Below are positions 1 to 11,499 of a stretch of DNA of 64,000 bases, one piece after another. The notes beneath the pieces are model-generated. The model had not been told where the DNA came from. It did not search any database and worked only from the letters and a program-made list of their open reading frames with translations. The DNA is from Voacanga thouarsii (taxonomy: Eukaryota > Streptophyta > Magnoliopsida > Gentianales > Apocynaceae). How positions within the stretch are numbered: position 1 is the first letter of the stretch; every line of letters begins with the position of its first letter. The translations under genes were made by a program, and so were the position numbers. Location: positions 1,178,001 to 1,242,000 of the forward strand of contig JANUWF010001824.1 of the NCBI GenBank assembly GCA_026120185.1, given 5' to 3'.

Positions 1-610
1 ATAGTCACAAGGGGCGATATAGCGCTGAAGGTATGTTGTACAAGTCTGTCTTAACTAACTAGTCACATCTACCTAACATACAAGTATATCATCTCTACGA
101 TAGAACATCAACTACAGCATATCAAAGTACATGCTTCCAGCTTCGTCAGACCACCAACTTATACTCAAGCGGTAGAGTATTAGTCCATGCTATAGAAGTA
201 ATAATCTGGGTTTCTTCTAAATAGTACTTTTAAAAACTACTATTATAGGTCCTATTCTATGTATTCGAAATATATTCATACTATGAAGTGAGTGGATTAC
301 CCACTGGCTAAAGGTAAGGCATTCCCCATTTGGAATTCATAACATAATAACCTAAACGTGAAGAGATTCCCATTCTCATCAATTGGTTAAGAACAAACAT
401 TTATGTATTAAATAACCCATGATCCGTACCTTACTATGAAAGACCATCATTTAGATGGATCAATTACTTAAACACAATGAGTCCTTTTCAAACTTAAATC
501 GTACATAAATAAAATGTAAATTCACAAATAAATTTTTGAGAATAAATTATTTTATTAATAAATTCGATAATTACATCAGAAACGTAGTCTAGAAAGCATA
601 CATTCTAACA
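1..610 (-). repeat. Copia-A 3' LTR, partial (window edge)
   Basis: This is the right-hand part of an LTR whose other end lies outside the window. It aligns by eye with the right third of the Copia-B LTRs (about 55150-55762 and 62950-63556), sharing runs such as CAAGGGGCGATATAG near the start. It ends in TCTAACA at 610. A purine tract on the minus strand follows directly, so for the minus-strand element this is the 3' LTR. It is more diverged from Copia-B than the two Copia-B LTRs are from each other. Confidence 0.85.
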
Positions 611-625
611 ATCTCCCACTTGCAC
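611..625 (-). other. Polypurine tract of Copia-A
   Basis: Read on the minus strand, the bases next to the LTR are AGTGGGAGAT, a purine-rich run that would prime plus-strand DNA synthesis. The same run borders the Copia-B LTR at 55763. Confidence 0.7.
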
Positions 626-1300
626 TCTATGACTAAGAAAGTCCGAAGGTGCCTACTCCTATGGCATATATGTGTCTCTTGAAGACCCTCTCAGCCAAAG
701 GCTTGGTGAAGGGATCCGCTAGGTTATTCTCTGAGACTATTTGTTCCACTACGATTTCTCGTCTCTGGATGAAATTTCGGATTAGGTGGTACTTTCTCTT
801 GATATGCTTCCCCTTCTTGTGGTTATTCTCCTAGGTTTTTTAGATTGTGAGATTGCTCTAGTGTTGTCACAATACACCTTAATCGGTCTGTCCATATATG
901 GCATGACTCCAAGTTCTGAAAAAAACTTCTAAAACCAGACTGCTTTCTTGGATGCCTCCGAAGCTGCCATATACTCAGGTTCCATAGTTGAGTTAGCAAT
1001 ACAAGATTGCTTAATACTCCTCCATGAAACAGCTCCTCCAGACAAGGTGAAGACATATCCCACTAGTGGATTTTCTTTCATCTTATCTACTTGGAAGTCT
1101 GAGTCTATGTATCCAGGAGGAACTAAGTCATTAGCCCTGTAAACCAGCATATAATCTCTCGTACCTTTAAGATACTTGAGAATATACTTTACAGCTTGCC
1201 AATGAACCTCCCTAGGATTTGACTGATATCTGCTAACTAAGTCTACGACAAAGTAGATATCTGGCCTAGTGCACAACATGGCGTACATGAGATTTCCCAC
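626..1300 (-). pseudogene. Copia-A RNase H domain (broken)
   Basis: This is the C-terminal RNase H part of a Ty1/copia polyprotein, which degrades the RNA strand during reverse transcription. The longest open piece (929-1300) carries the connection region ending in CTRPDI, the catalytic segment GYIDSDF, and the second acidic segment STMEPEYMAASEA. The reading frame is lost below about 929, where the YCDN-type segment should follow; only short pieces in other frames remain (823-1056). Copia-B carries the same domain at 55884-56540. The gene is not functional. Confidence 0.8.
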
Positions 1301-2260
1301 AGCCTAAGCATAGGGAATCCTACTCATTTTGTCTCTTTCTTCTTGGGACTTACGATAATCCTTTGAACAAAAAGACAATCCATGTCTGCAAATGATTAGA
1401 GCTCCCTTGCATGAGTACATGATGAATTTGGCCAGCATCTTATAAATGTATGTTCCTTGAGGATAATCCTAACATTCTTTGCTTCCTATTTCTAAGAAGC
1501 TTAATCCCGAGAATATAATTGGCTTCTCCCAAGTCTTTCATACTAAATTGACTAGACAACCAAACCTTAGTAGATGACAATATTCCTACATCATTCTCAA
1601 TGAGTAGAATGTCATCTACATATAGGATAAGAAAAATAACATTAATGCCTTCCAATTTCATGTACACGCAAGTTTCATCCTCGTTTTGAATGAAACCGTA
1701 AGATTTTACAGTCTCATCAAAATGAATGTTCCATACTCTAGATGCCTGCTTTAAGTCCATAAATGGACTTCTTAAGCTTGCAAATCATATGTTCCTGGCT
1801 TTAGCAATAAAACCTTCCGGTTGGGATGTATAGATGTCTTTACTAATATGGCCATTAAGAAATGTCATCTTGACATCTATTTGCCATGTCTCGTATTCAG
1901 AATGACATGCGATAGCAAGAAAGATACAGATGGACTTAAGCATGGCTACTGGGGAAAAGGTTTCCTCATAATCAATTCACTCTTACTGAGTATACCCTTT
2001 TGTCACAAACCTAGCTTTGAAGGTTTTTACCTTCCCATCCACTCCCCTCTTCCTCTTGTATACCCACTTACACCTAATGGGTTTTATCCCTTCAGGTGAA
2101 GCTATAAGATCCCAAATTTGATTGAAGTACATAGACTCAATCTCGGCTTTCATTGCTTCAAGCCATAGATTTGCATCGGCATCAGCAATGGCCTCCTCGT
2201 ATCTAGTGGGATCTTATTCCTGATGGTCAGAGACCAGCTCGAAAGCCTCTCCAATCCATC
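1301..2260 (-). pseudogene. Copia-A reverse transcriptase (broken)
   Basis: These are reverse-transcriptase remains, reading right to left. The piece at 1440-1760 shows the catalytic YVDD box (about 1611-1622), preceded by the FDETVKSYGF and CVYMKLEG segments and followed by FSMKDLGEANYILGIKL, all typical of copia RT fingers, palm and thumb. Upstream, 1761-2260 encodes the N-terminal RT parts (the W...A...E and NQVWDLV-type segments), but in several frames. Frameshifts and stops separate every block, so no polyprotein could be made. Confidence 0.82.
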
Positions 2261-3330
2261 TTTCTAGAACCCTAGATACCTTCCTATTACGACGAGGCTC
2301 TGTTTGCACAAGTTCTTGAGGTTGTGCCTCTTCTTGTTCATAATTGAGTCTGAAGAAGTTAATTCCGAAGATAACTTCTCCTCGAGTTCCAACCTTATTG
2401 AACCTTTAGTGAAAGTACTTTGATTATCCTCCAAGTATCTAGCATTAGTACTTAACAGTACTTTTGCTCCTTGGATTGGAAAAAGTAACCTCCTTTTGTC
2501 CCTTTTGGATACCCAACAAAATAGCATAATTTTGATCTTGGTTCTAGCTTATCTCCCTTGATCAGTACATAAAACAGCCCCATATCTTGAGATGATTCAG
2601 ACTTGCTTACGCCCAGTCCACATCTTATAGGGCATCCTAGGTACTAACTTGGAAGGCACCAAGTTTAGAATGTATGCCACTGTTTCTAGGGCATATTCTC
2701 AAAAAGAAATTGGAAGAGTAGTATGAGATATCATACTTCGGACCTTTTCCATCAATATCCTGTTCCTTCTTTCAGCTACTCCATTCTGCTGAGGTGTCCC
2801 CAGCTCAAAGAGCTAGGATACTATCCCATAATGTACAATGTAATCCTTGAATTCACCAAGGAGTTACTTTCCACCACGATCTGATCATAAGGTTTTGATC
2901 AATTTACCTGTCCAATGCTCCACTTCAGCCTTAAACTCTTTGAACTTGTCAAAAGAGTCAGACTTGCACCTCATTAGGTAGATAAAACCAAACCTTGTAC
3001 AATCATTTGTGAAAGTGATGAAGTACTCAAAACCCCCTCTAGCTGGTTTAGACAAATGACCACACACATTAGTGGAAACAAGGCCTAATATCTCTTTGGC
3101 TCTATCAGTCTTTTGGGTGAACAAGCTTTTGGTCATTTTTTCCATAAGAAAGTATTCACATTGAGGCCAACTTTCCAATCTTAATGAGCCCAATGACCCA
3201 TCATGGATTAACTTCTGAATCTTGGTTGAGTTAATATGACCCAACCTTAGATGCCAAAGATATGAGTCATTGATATTGATCATTCTCTTCTTACTTAAAA
3301 GGTTTAGATTGAGAGTTATTTATTTGATTA
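2261..3330 (-). pseudogene. Copia-A integrase and GAG-pre region (broken)
   Basis: This is the integrase, the enzyme that inserts the cDNA into the genome. At 2885-3283 the GAG-pre/zinc region begins with LWHLRLGHIN and continues into the integrase core. The zinc-binding cysteine pair is damaged (CEYF where Copia-B has CESC). The first catalytic aspartate appears as Asn in STNVCGHL. The NGVAERR segment with the catalytic Glu is readable at about 2770-2795. The region 2264-2527 is the variable linker between integrase and RT. Stops and frame changes split the domain. It is homologous to the 57218-58522 reading frame of Copia-B. Confidence 0.8.
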
Positions 3331-3739
3331 TTTGTAGAATTTAAGAAGATTAAGTTTCCATACATGTGGCCAGAACAAAGAACTTCTCCATTTCTATTAA
3401 TAGTAATACCAAAATGGAAAGAAACAGAATATTCCTGATTTATAAGTTTTGCAACTGAAACCAAATTCTATCTAAATCTAGGTATATATAAAATATCCTT
3501 CAAAATAACTACTCTATTATATTAAAAAATAAGATCCATCTCTCCCGTTGCAAGGGCCAATACTTGCACTCCATTTCCTACTCATAGTCCATGCTCACCC
3601 TTCTGGAGACTTCTTATCTTCCTAAACCCCTATAAGGAGTTATATATATGATCAGTAGCCCCCGAATCAACAATCCAAGTGGAAGTTTATCCATCCATTG
3701 AAATTGACTCTAGATAGAGAACACTACCTGTACGATTGT
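3331..3739 (-). pseudogene. Copia-A protease region (broken)
   Basis: This is a retropepsin-type aspartic protease remnant between gag and integrase. The minus strand at about 3660-3680 encodes WIVDSGATDH, the active-site DSGA loop, in the position expected from Copia-B (58822-58827). The rest of the domain is interrupted by stops, so only the motif and its place in the gene order support the call. Confidence 0.7.
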
Positions 3740-4530
3740 TTTGGTCTAAAGCTCTGGACACTCTTTTTTCCAGTGTCCCTTCTGCATACACTTGAAGCAC
3801 TTGCCCTTAGGCTTGTTGGGCTGGTTCTTGGGCTGGGCCGGTGCATTTCCCTTCTTCTTCTTGAACTTTCTAGGCTTGGGCCCAGTTCTGAAAGAAAAAG
3901 CCCTAGCAATCATAGCTTTGGATTGTGGCTTTATGACCTTTTCTACCACCTAGAGCTCTTTTATTAACTTAGTTAAACTCATATTTAACTTGTTCATGTT
4001 ATAATTTAACTTGAATTGAGTAAAAGAACCCAGAAGAGATTCGAGAACCATGTCCACTTAGCTCTTGGAGTCAACAACAGCCCTTAAGACTTTTGCTTCC
4101 TCGAAAGTAGCAATCATCTTGAACATATGCTCTCTAACTGATGCTCTCTCAACCATCTTAGTGTTGATGAGTGTCCTAAGCGCCTCCTGTCTTACGGGTC
4201 GGCTTTTATCTGCAAATATCATGGCTAATGATTGGCTAATATCGTACATAGTGGCCATGTGCTTGTATTTAGACTGGAGCATATTAGACAAGGAGGCCAA
4301 CATGTAGCAACGAGCTATCTCGTCGGTTTTTTTTCATGCTTTCTCAGCCTCTCGCTCTTCAATAGTGGAACCCTTCTCGATAATAGGGCAAGTTTCATAG
4401 AGGACATACTTGTACTCCTCAGCAGTGAGTATTATGTCTAAGTTCCTTTTCCAGTTCACATAATTTGGACCCGGTAACTTATTCTCATGGAGAATAATGG
4501 CCAAAGGACTAAAAAACCTCCACGAACCAT
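3740..4530 (-). pseudogene. Copia-A gag with intact zinc knuckle (frameshifted)
   Basis: This is the gag protein that forms the virus-like particle and packages the RNA. The start codon matches that of Copia-B gag (ATG at 4530 on the minus strand), but a one-base change shifts the frame within about 10 codons. The capsid part is readable at 4058-4303 (YDISQSLAMIFADKSRP). The nucleocapsid part at 3746-3949 carries a complete CCHC knuckle, CFKCMQKGHWKKEC. Copia-B has lost the His of this knuckle. About 265 residues would be expected. Confidence 0.82.
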
Positions 4531-6284
4531 TTATGAAAAATCAAAAATAAAAGAAATGTCAGTTTATGAAAAAAACAAAAATAATTTGTGCCTTTATCCT
4601 CATATTAAATCCGATAACAGTTAACCCTATCACTATTATCTTTAATATGATTAATTTGGCTCTTAGAAAAACTAACATAGCTTCTTGAAAAGTTTAACAG
4701 TTTCTTAAGCTAAGTGTATTAACCACCACAAATTAATTTTCCTTCTAGGTAATGATCTAGAAGATAACTCCAACATGAGTTGGCCGATCATATCATGTGT
4801 CTCGGGTTATGAATTATATCCATCCATTAATTCTAGATCCTTGTGGTATCTCCATCATATAGGGGTTCACTCCCAGGGTGATGTGAGGGGACTCACGATC
4901 TCTAATGAGGTTCATGATGGAAGCTGTGGGGCCGTTGGAACCCCTCTCCCACATAGTCTTTTAAAACAAGTGTTTTTAAAGAAAATATCTTTTTGAAAAT
5001 ATCCCATTAAGTATTCCTTAACTCTTTGTAAAATATCTAAATTCATAAATCTCTATGTCAAGATAAAATCCTTTAAGAGATTTTCTATGAATTTATTTTA
5101 CATAGTTAAGACCTTAATGATTTCTAAAAAATTTCCTTTTAAACTTTCTAGAGACTATGGTTTCAAGTTTAATTTGACAAAAACAATTTTCTAGTGGCAA
5201 AAATAAAACAAAATGTCTTTCTATTTTAACTTACAAAAATATCTAAATCTAAAATATTTTTTATGTTAAGGATTAAATCATTTGAGAAAATATCCCAGGA
5301 TTAATTTTTGTTTAAGTCCAAAATAACCATTTTTTTAATTTGAAAAATGTTTTTCTTGTAATAAATTTCCCAAAAACCTTGGTCTTTGAGAAAACGTGCA
5401 CATAGGGTACAAAAAGAAATAAGCATGCTAGAAAACTGTAAATATTTTCATGGTTTTCTATTCTTTTAATCTAAGTGTCCCCATAATAGAATTAAACACA
5501 TTAATTAATTAATGGTCTTGTTTAATTCTAAATTTCCTTTACTATTATTTTTCATGCAAAATATTTAAAGAATATTAACTATTGCAATAAAAATAACATT
5601 GCCTGGTACAGGACTAAAAACCTAAAAAAAAAATCTTGCTAGTCCAGTGCATTCACCACACTTGATCATGGCCCATGGGAAAAACCTATGGACCGCAATC
5701 CCAGTCAGGTGCCTTTGACCTGGGTCCTTGCATAGCAGCTTATGCGAGGAAGCCGCTACCCGGTTTTCATGAGGAAATCAGGCTTGGGCGACGAAGTTGC
5801 TGCCCGATTTTCGCGAGGAAACCGGGCTTGGGCGAGGAAGCGGCTTCAGCGAGGAAACCTTCCTCGCGCGTGCCATGGAGCCGAGGCCAATTCGGGCCCA
5901 GCTGCGGCTCCAAGCCATGAATGGTTTGGACGACTTTGGCTCTTCTCACAGAATGTAGTACGGTTTGGCTCGGCTCCTTGAGCTGATGAATAGTGTCATC
6001 TTCTTCGTTTCTTCCAGGGACATTACAGATGCGATTTTGATATATAAACTCGATCAAAATGAATCAAATCAAAACCAAACAACCACTTATGCCCTTAAAA
6101 ATACTGGCTTACAAGATATCTATGAAAGCAATCAAAATATAGTGTTTCTATGCTTCTATTCGCGAAGCTTACAGTGAAGACTATCCCAAACCAAAAACGC
6201 AAAGGTTCACAAAAAACATCCAAAATAAATATTTTCTTGTTTTAGCTAAGCCTAGCATGCTTCCTATATTTGCCAAAAACCTGA
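4531..6284 (-). repeat. Copia-A untranslated leader with GC-rich segment
   Basis: This is a long 5' leader between the primer-binding site and gag, about 1.75 kb, matching in position and flanks the Copia-B leader (59693-61495). Most of it is AT-rich and alignable with Copia-B. The exception is about 5640-5960, which is GC-rich, contains several repeats of GCGAGGAA/GGGCTTGGGCGA type, and does not resemble the GC-rich block at the same place in Copia-B. I see no supported gene here; the short open frames are not conserved between the two copies. Confidence 0.7.
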
Positions 6285-6295
6285 CTTTGATACCA
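6285..6295 (-). other. Primer-binding site of Copia-A (initiator tRNA-Met)
   Basis: The minus strand reads TGGTATCAAAG, which matches the complement of the 3' end of plant initiator tRNA-Met except for A in place of G near the end. It lies two bases inside the LTR boundary at 6298. Confidence 0.8.
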
Positions 6296-6297
6296 AT

Positions 6298-7474
6298 TGT
6301 AGGCAAAACATGGCAAAATGAAAATTCACAGTAGCATGCTAATGAAACAGAGGATACGCAGAGACATAGCGGAAGGAAAAATTTTTATATCTCCGCGCAT
6401 GATCACTGGTCTAGGGGGAGCCAGCTGTATCTCAATCTGAACCACTTCTGGTCCTGGGATTAGTTCTTCCGGCTATTGTCCCACAAGCCGACGGCTTCTT
6501 CTGGGCATCAATGTGACTCCTCTTGGCTTTCGGAATATAACCCCGCCTAAAATGTGTGGTGAAAGCGTATGGATGAAGGATAATCTTTCTACTCCAACTA
6601 AATGCTATTGATCATTAATTAGGAGAGACTTGTCTATTCTTGTTCTCACAGAGAACAGAGAATGAATGAGAGAGAGAGGAAGAGTAGACGTGAGGCTTTG
6701 GGAGGAAAAAAAAAAAAAGAACATGCTTCGTCAACCTCAATTGTTGCCTTCTTGATCCCAAAACCTTAATGATAGGATATTATCTGGACATTCAAAAATC
6801 AAACAGAAGCCCTAAGGCCCATGTCATGTTAAGCCATTAAATAGGCATTTAGACCTATGACCTAATTCATTGGGTTAAACCTTTAATTTTATTTAATTAT
6901 TCCTGAACTGATATAAGTCCAATAATTAAATTAATTAAATAACCCAATGGACTAATATAAACCTCAAGCATTGGCCCAATTCATTGGGTTAAGACTTTAA
7001 TTTAATTTAATTATTCCTAGACTAATACAACTCCAAAAATTAAATTAATTAAATAAACTGAATGGGCCAATATATAATTCTCTCTCTTTGGACCTTTTAT
7101 TTTATTCTAACCCAAAAAATAAATCAGGCTACTCGAATAAAATAAAATCCATTTAATATAAGTTCAATCCTCAACCCAAACCCATAAGGACTTATGGACT
7201 ATTTCGAGGACCAAAAGACATATTGCCTTGGCTACTAAAATGACTAAAATAGTCCTGCTCTAGAAATAGATTTATTTTGCATTTTAAATATTTTCTAATA
7301 TCACAATAAGAAAATATTTACCCCAAGAACAATGCAGTGTTAGTATAGTCTCCGACCTACATGTGTAATAACTAAAACATCCCTATACAAATCACTATAC
7401 ATTTAGAGAGGAAGAGTGTACTAACACCTATCTAAAAGACATCTACCATCATTAGACCTCTAGTCTAATGATCC
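6298..7474 (-). repeat. Copia-A 5' LTR, truncated at its right end
   Basis: The LTR starts TGTAGGC directly after the primer-binding site. Its right half (about 7100-7470) aligns by eye with the Copia-B LTR; for example, both contain ACATTTAGAGAGGAAGA and the block ending in AATGATCC. Its left end differs from Copia-B, suggesting a subfamily. At about 7471-7476 the LTR sequence stops and copia integrase sequence begins, marking a deletion or illegitimate junction. It does not overlap the part of the 3' LTR present at 1-610, so the two LTRs cannot be compared for age. Confidence 0.75.
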
Positions 7475-7497
7475 ATATCTCATAGGGCATCCTAGGT
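7475..7497 (-). repeat. Copia-A2 integrase scrap, left of Gypsy-D
   Basis: The bases CTCATAGGGCATCCTAGGT match the copia integrase region seen at about 2625-2643 and 57786-57803. The matching continuation, starting TAGGTACTAACTTGG, lies at 18476. Gypsy-D was therefore inserted into this copia integrase. TAGGT (7493-7497 and 18476-18480) is the TSD. Confidence 0.85.
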
Positions 7498-8496
7498 TGA
7501 TATGATCTTGAGTGGGCTTTTCTTGGTGATGTGGGTGGTTTAATTGATTATGAGTTTAGCTCTTTCCATGGGACCAAAATAGTGAATTTATTGAGATAAA
7601 AAGGAGATATTAAACTAACAACCTACCCTCTATCAAACCCTTCAAGAACTAGGCTTCAAAGACCCTCAAGAATAGTAGAAAGTTCTGCTATAATCTCACC
7701 CCAATATCCTTGAAGCAACAAAGGCAAACAAGAACAAAATAATAGAGAAAATAGGCACTCAAGTAATGAAATTCAAACAAACCTTAGAAGAGCAAAGCAA
7801 CTAAGACTCATTGAAAGAAACCACATTGGATTATCCAAAAGATTTTATAGACTCATTCATAAGGAGGACTAGGCCTTAAGCATAGTCTTGAATAAGATGA
7901 ACAAGGAGGCTAGGCACTCTCAAGATTCTCTCTTCAAATTTGAATAAAGTGTGTGAATTGTCTAGTTAAATCACTAAAAGTTGTATTTATACTACTCTAA
8001 CTCTAGCTAAGTGATCCCTGGGGTTCTAATACAATTTAGGGCCTTAATAGGTATTTACAAACCATTTAAAATGGAGAAAAACTGGAGAAAACATAAAAAA
8101 CGCGGGTCTGGAGCCGGCGCCGACTAGGGCTTCTACAACTAGCGCCGGTTGCACGCTGTTCTTCGGGCTGTCGGTGCAGGTTGAAGCCAGTGCCGGTTAG
8201 GTTACTTGGGCTGGCACCAGTTGTCCACTGGAAGGTTACATTTTGGTCAAATTTCGTCCGTCTTTGTTGCCGGCTTGAGTTCTTGTTGGGGTCCTTCTTG
8301 GATAGTCATCAAAATGCGCTCTTGGCTAGCTTCCTCAACCTTCTAACCCTCTTCTATCCTCAAGCATGGTTTTATGAGCAATTGAAACTTATCTTGAAGC
8401 TTCTTAGTCCTAGATCTTATCATCGGTCCTTGTCCTTGCACGGTCACGCCTCCTCCTCCTTGATCTTAACCTCCATGATGAAGCGGAGTCTCATCA
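7498..8496 (-). repeat. Gypsy-D 3' LTR
   Basis: This 999-bp LTR starts TGATATGATC and ends CTCATCA on the plus strand. It matches the right LTR (17466-18475) and the solo copy LTR-I (19931-20943) along its length. It contains a GC-rich stretch at about 8100-8200 with GCCGGCGCCG-type repeats. A TATAAATAC box on the minus strand lies at about 7985-7993. Confidence 0.9.
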
Positions 8497-9620
8497 TCTC
8501 CCCCTCCTTGGAAAGGGTTCGTCTTCGAATCATTGCCATCACCTACATCAAAGAGAGAGAGATCACTTACATTAAAAGTGGTGCTAACATGATGCTCATC
8601 GAGTAAATCTATGTTATAAGTATTATCTCCAACTTTGGCGAGAACTTGAAATGGACCATCCCCCATTAAATCTAGTTTTCTTCATCGTTAAGTAGGAAAT
8701 CTTTCCTTGCGAAGGTGCACCCATACCCAATTGCCCAGCTCAAATGTCACCTTTTTCCTTCCTTGATTATGCTTATGGGCGATCTCTTCATTTCGTTTTG
8801 TGATGGTTTCACCTTTTCATGGAGTGCCTTCACCATTTTTACTTTCTTAGCTCCATCGAGGTTCATCCGTTCACCTATAGGCAAGAGAACCAAATCTAAA
8901 GGAATTAGAGGATTAAAACCATACATAATTTCAAAAGGAGAATAAGAAGTAGTAGAGTGAATAGCCCTATTGTAAGCAAACTCAATGTGTGGCAAACATT
9001 CCTCCCAAAATTTCAACTTCTTTTTTATTATGGTCCGCAAGAGTTGGTGAGTGTTCGATTGACTACCTCCATTTGTCCGTTCGTTTAAGGATGACAAGCT
9101 ATGAAAAATAAGAGATTAGTACTATGTTTGTTCTATAATACTCTCCAAAAGTGTCTAAGGAATTTAGTATTCCTATCCGAGACAATAGTCCTTAGGATCA
9201 CGTGCATTCTCACCACTTCCTTAAAGAATAAATCTACAATATAGGACGCATCATTAGTCTTAGAACAAGCCACAAAATAAGCCATTTTGGAGAATCGATC
9301 AACAATCACAAATATGGAGTCTTTACCCCCTTGGACCTAGGCAATCCTAAGATAAAGTCCATTGAAATATTATCCCAAAGCACATTAGGTGCGGGCAAAG
9401 GAGTATAAAAACTATGTGGAAGAGATCTAGACTTAGCTTGCCTACAAATAATGCATTGAAAATAATGTTTCTCTACATACTTTCTCATTTTTAGCCAAAG
9501 AAATGTTCCTTAAGGATGCCTAAAGTCTTTACAACACCAAAATGCCCTGTTAGTCCCCCACTATGGGCCTCCTTAACTAGCAACCCCCTAATAGAACATT
9601 TTGGCACACAAAGCCTTGCC
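8466..9620 (-). pseudogene. Gypsy-D integrase (broken), C-terminus reading into the LTR
   Basis: This is the gypsy integrase. The zinc-binding region ([10 protein letters not shown] then CIICRQAKS) spans about 9430-9560. The core shows NISMDFILGLP (first Asp), SDRNTKF (second Asp, about 9170-9190) and TNGQMEVVNR (catalytic Glu, about 9060-9085), but a stop codon lies just before the last motif and the frame changes between blocks. The C-terminal piece (8466-8666) contains FNVSDLSLF and continues in frame through the polypurine tract into the first 31 bases of the 3' LTR before its stop. I see no chromodomain. Confidence 0.82.
8497..8511 (-). other. Polypurine tract of Gypsy-D
   Basis: The minus strand reads CCAAGGAGGGGGAGA directly before the LTR start TGATGAGA. 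The same bases form codons of the integrase C-terminus. Confidence 0.85.
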
Positions 9621-10265
9621 TCCCTAAACAAGAAACCATCATGCCTATAATATTTAGCAAATGAACATTTCTCACAAGCATGAAAAATATCCCCAAACAT
9701 CTCATCGTCAATATACAATTCCTTCACAAGTTCAAAACCAAGAAGTTTAGCATCTAAAAAGTTTAGTAGTGTATACCTTTGAGATAGTGCATCAGCTACC
9801 ACATTTTCCTTACCCTTCTTGTATTGAATGACATAAGGAAATGTCCCAATAAACTCCATCCACCTTGCATGCTTCTTGTTTAAATTTTGTTGGCTTTTGA
9901 GGTGTTTAAGGGTCTCATGATCAGTATGAATGACAAACTCTCTTGGTAAAAGGTAGTGTTGCCAATATTCTAGGGTCCTCACCAAGGCAAAAAGCTCTTT
10001 GTCATAGGTAGAGTAATTGAGGGCCTCCCCGGATAATTTCTCACTAAAGTATGCAATGGGTTTTCTATCTTAGATCAAGACCACACCTATTCCGACCCCA
10101 CTTGAATCATACTCTATCTCAAATGCCTTCTTATAGTTAGGAAGAATAAGAATTGGAGCTTAGCTCAATTTGTCTTTGAGGGTTTGAAAGGCTTGTTGTT
10201 GGGCTTCCTCCCACCTAAATCCCACCTTTTTCTTTACCATTTCGATTAGAGGGGCTGCTATGGTG
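9621..10265 (-). pseudogene. Gypsy-D RNase H region (broken)
   Basis: This is gypsy RNase H and the linker to integrase. The open piece 9491-9985 contains [15 protein letters not shown] and the end marker [11 protein letters not shown], both characteristic of Ty3/gypsy RNase H, followed by the linker and the integrase zinc region. The N-terminal half (9986-10265) is readable only across stops, with the TEY/SYF-type and [13 protein letters not shown] segments visible at about 9985-10130. Confidence 0.78.
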
Positions 10266-10960
10266 CTAAAATTTTGGGAACCTCCTATAGAAGCTAGCTA
10301 GCCCATGGAAACTATGGACTTGGGTAATGGTGGTAGGGATGGGCCAATCTTGGATGGCTTTTACTTTTTCCTCATCAACCTCAATCCCTTTGGCACTCAC
10401 AACATACCCAAGGAATGTAATCCTATCTAAACAAAAAGAGCACTTCTCAAGGTTAACATACAATCTCTCTCTTCGGAGGTCAACAAGTACACTTTGAACA
10501 TGATTCAAAATGATCCATATATGATTTACTATAGATTAATATATCATCAAAGTACACAACAATAAAATTTCCAATAAATTCCCTCAAAACTTGGTGCATT
10601 AATCGTATGAAAGTACTAAAAGCATTAGACAACCCAAATGACATGACAAGCCACTCATACAACCCATGTTTAGTTTTAAAAGCCGTTTTTCATTCATCCC
10701 CTTCTCTTATTCTAATTTAGCGGTAATTGGATTTCAAATTAATTTTAGAAAAAATACGTGCACTAAATAGCTCATCAAGCAAGTCATCTAGCCTAGGAAT
10801 AGGATAGCAATACTTTACCGTGATGTCGTTGATAGTGCAACAATCCACGTATATATGCCATGTCCCATTCTTTTTTGGCACCAAGAGAACCGGAACTGCA
10901 CATAGGCTTAGGCTCTCTCTCACATGTCCTTTCTCAAGTAATGCCTCTACTTACTTTTTC
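10266..10960 (-). pseudogene. Gypsy-D reverse transcriptase (broken)
   Basis: This is gypsy reverse transcriptase in three frames. The N-terminal piece (10717-10923) has VPVLLVPKKNGTWH and YPIPRLDDLLDEL. The palm piece (10480-10662) has [13 protein letters not shown] and the catalytic YFDD (10543-10554). The thumb piece (10266-10508) has NLEKCSFCLDRITFLGYVVS. Single-base shifts separate them, so the enzyme is dead. Confidence 0.85.
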
Positions 10961-11499
10961 AATTTTTTGGACTCCTTCGGGGTGCTTCTATATGCCATAT
11001 GCCGGTCAGTTAGGGATGACGGCTCCGGGCACAAAGTCGATTTGATGCTCAATCCCTCTTATAGGTGGTAGTCCTCCAGGAACCTCCTTTGGAAAAATGT
11101 CTTCAAATTCTTGAAAATTAGCTACAACTTCATTAGGCAAAGTCAATGTAGAATCATTAGTAGAGATATAAGAACCTTTGTATAAAAGAAGAATAACCGG
11201 TACCTTAGCTTCTATAGCCTCTGTGACCTAACTTTCTTTTATAAGTAATTCACTGTTCTTTTACCTCCCCTCTCTTGTCCTTGCTCACTCCTATCCTTAA
11301 TCGTCAAAGGTACTTATTTGTCCATCCTCTCTCTCAACTCTTTTTCTTTCCTCTCTTGTTCTTTCTTCTCAATTTCTTGTTTTTGTTTAACATCTTATGC
11401 TCTCTTCTTCTTTTCTTTTTCCTTCATGATTCTTTGATCTTTGTTCACCTCACTAGGGGCCATGGGGGTAAGAGTAAACTTAGTTCCCTTATTAAGTAG
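10961..11499 (-). repeat. Gypsy-D protease-RT linker
   Basis: This is minus-strand coding-derived sequence between protease and RT. It includes a lysine- and glutamate-rich stretch (KEKEKKK-type, about 11395-11430), seen on the plus strand as a long C/T-rich tract at 11240-11450. No separate gene is supported; the plus-strand frame 11275-11499 is the complement of this low-complexity tract. Confidence 0.55.

Noticed and set aside
11275..11499. Plus-strand 74-codon open frame with hydrophobic residues
   Set aside because: It is the complement of a Lys/Glu-rich linker in Gypsy-D pol.
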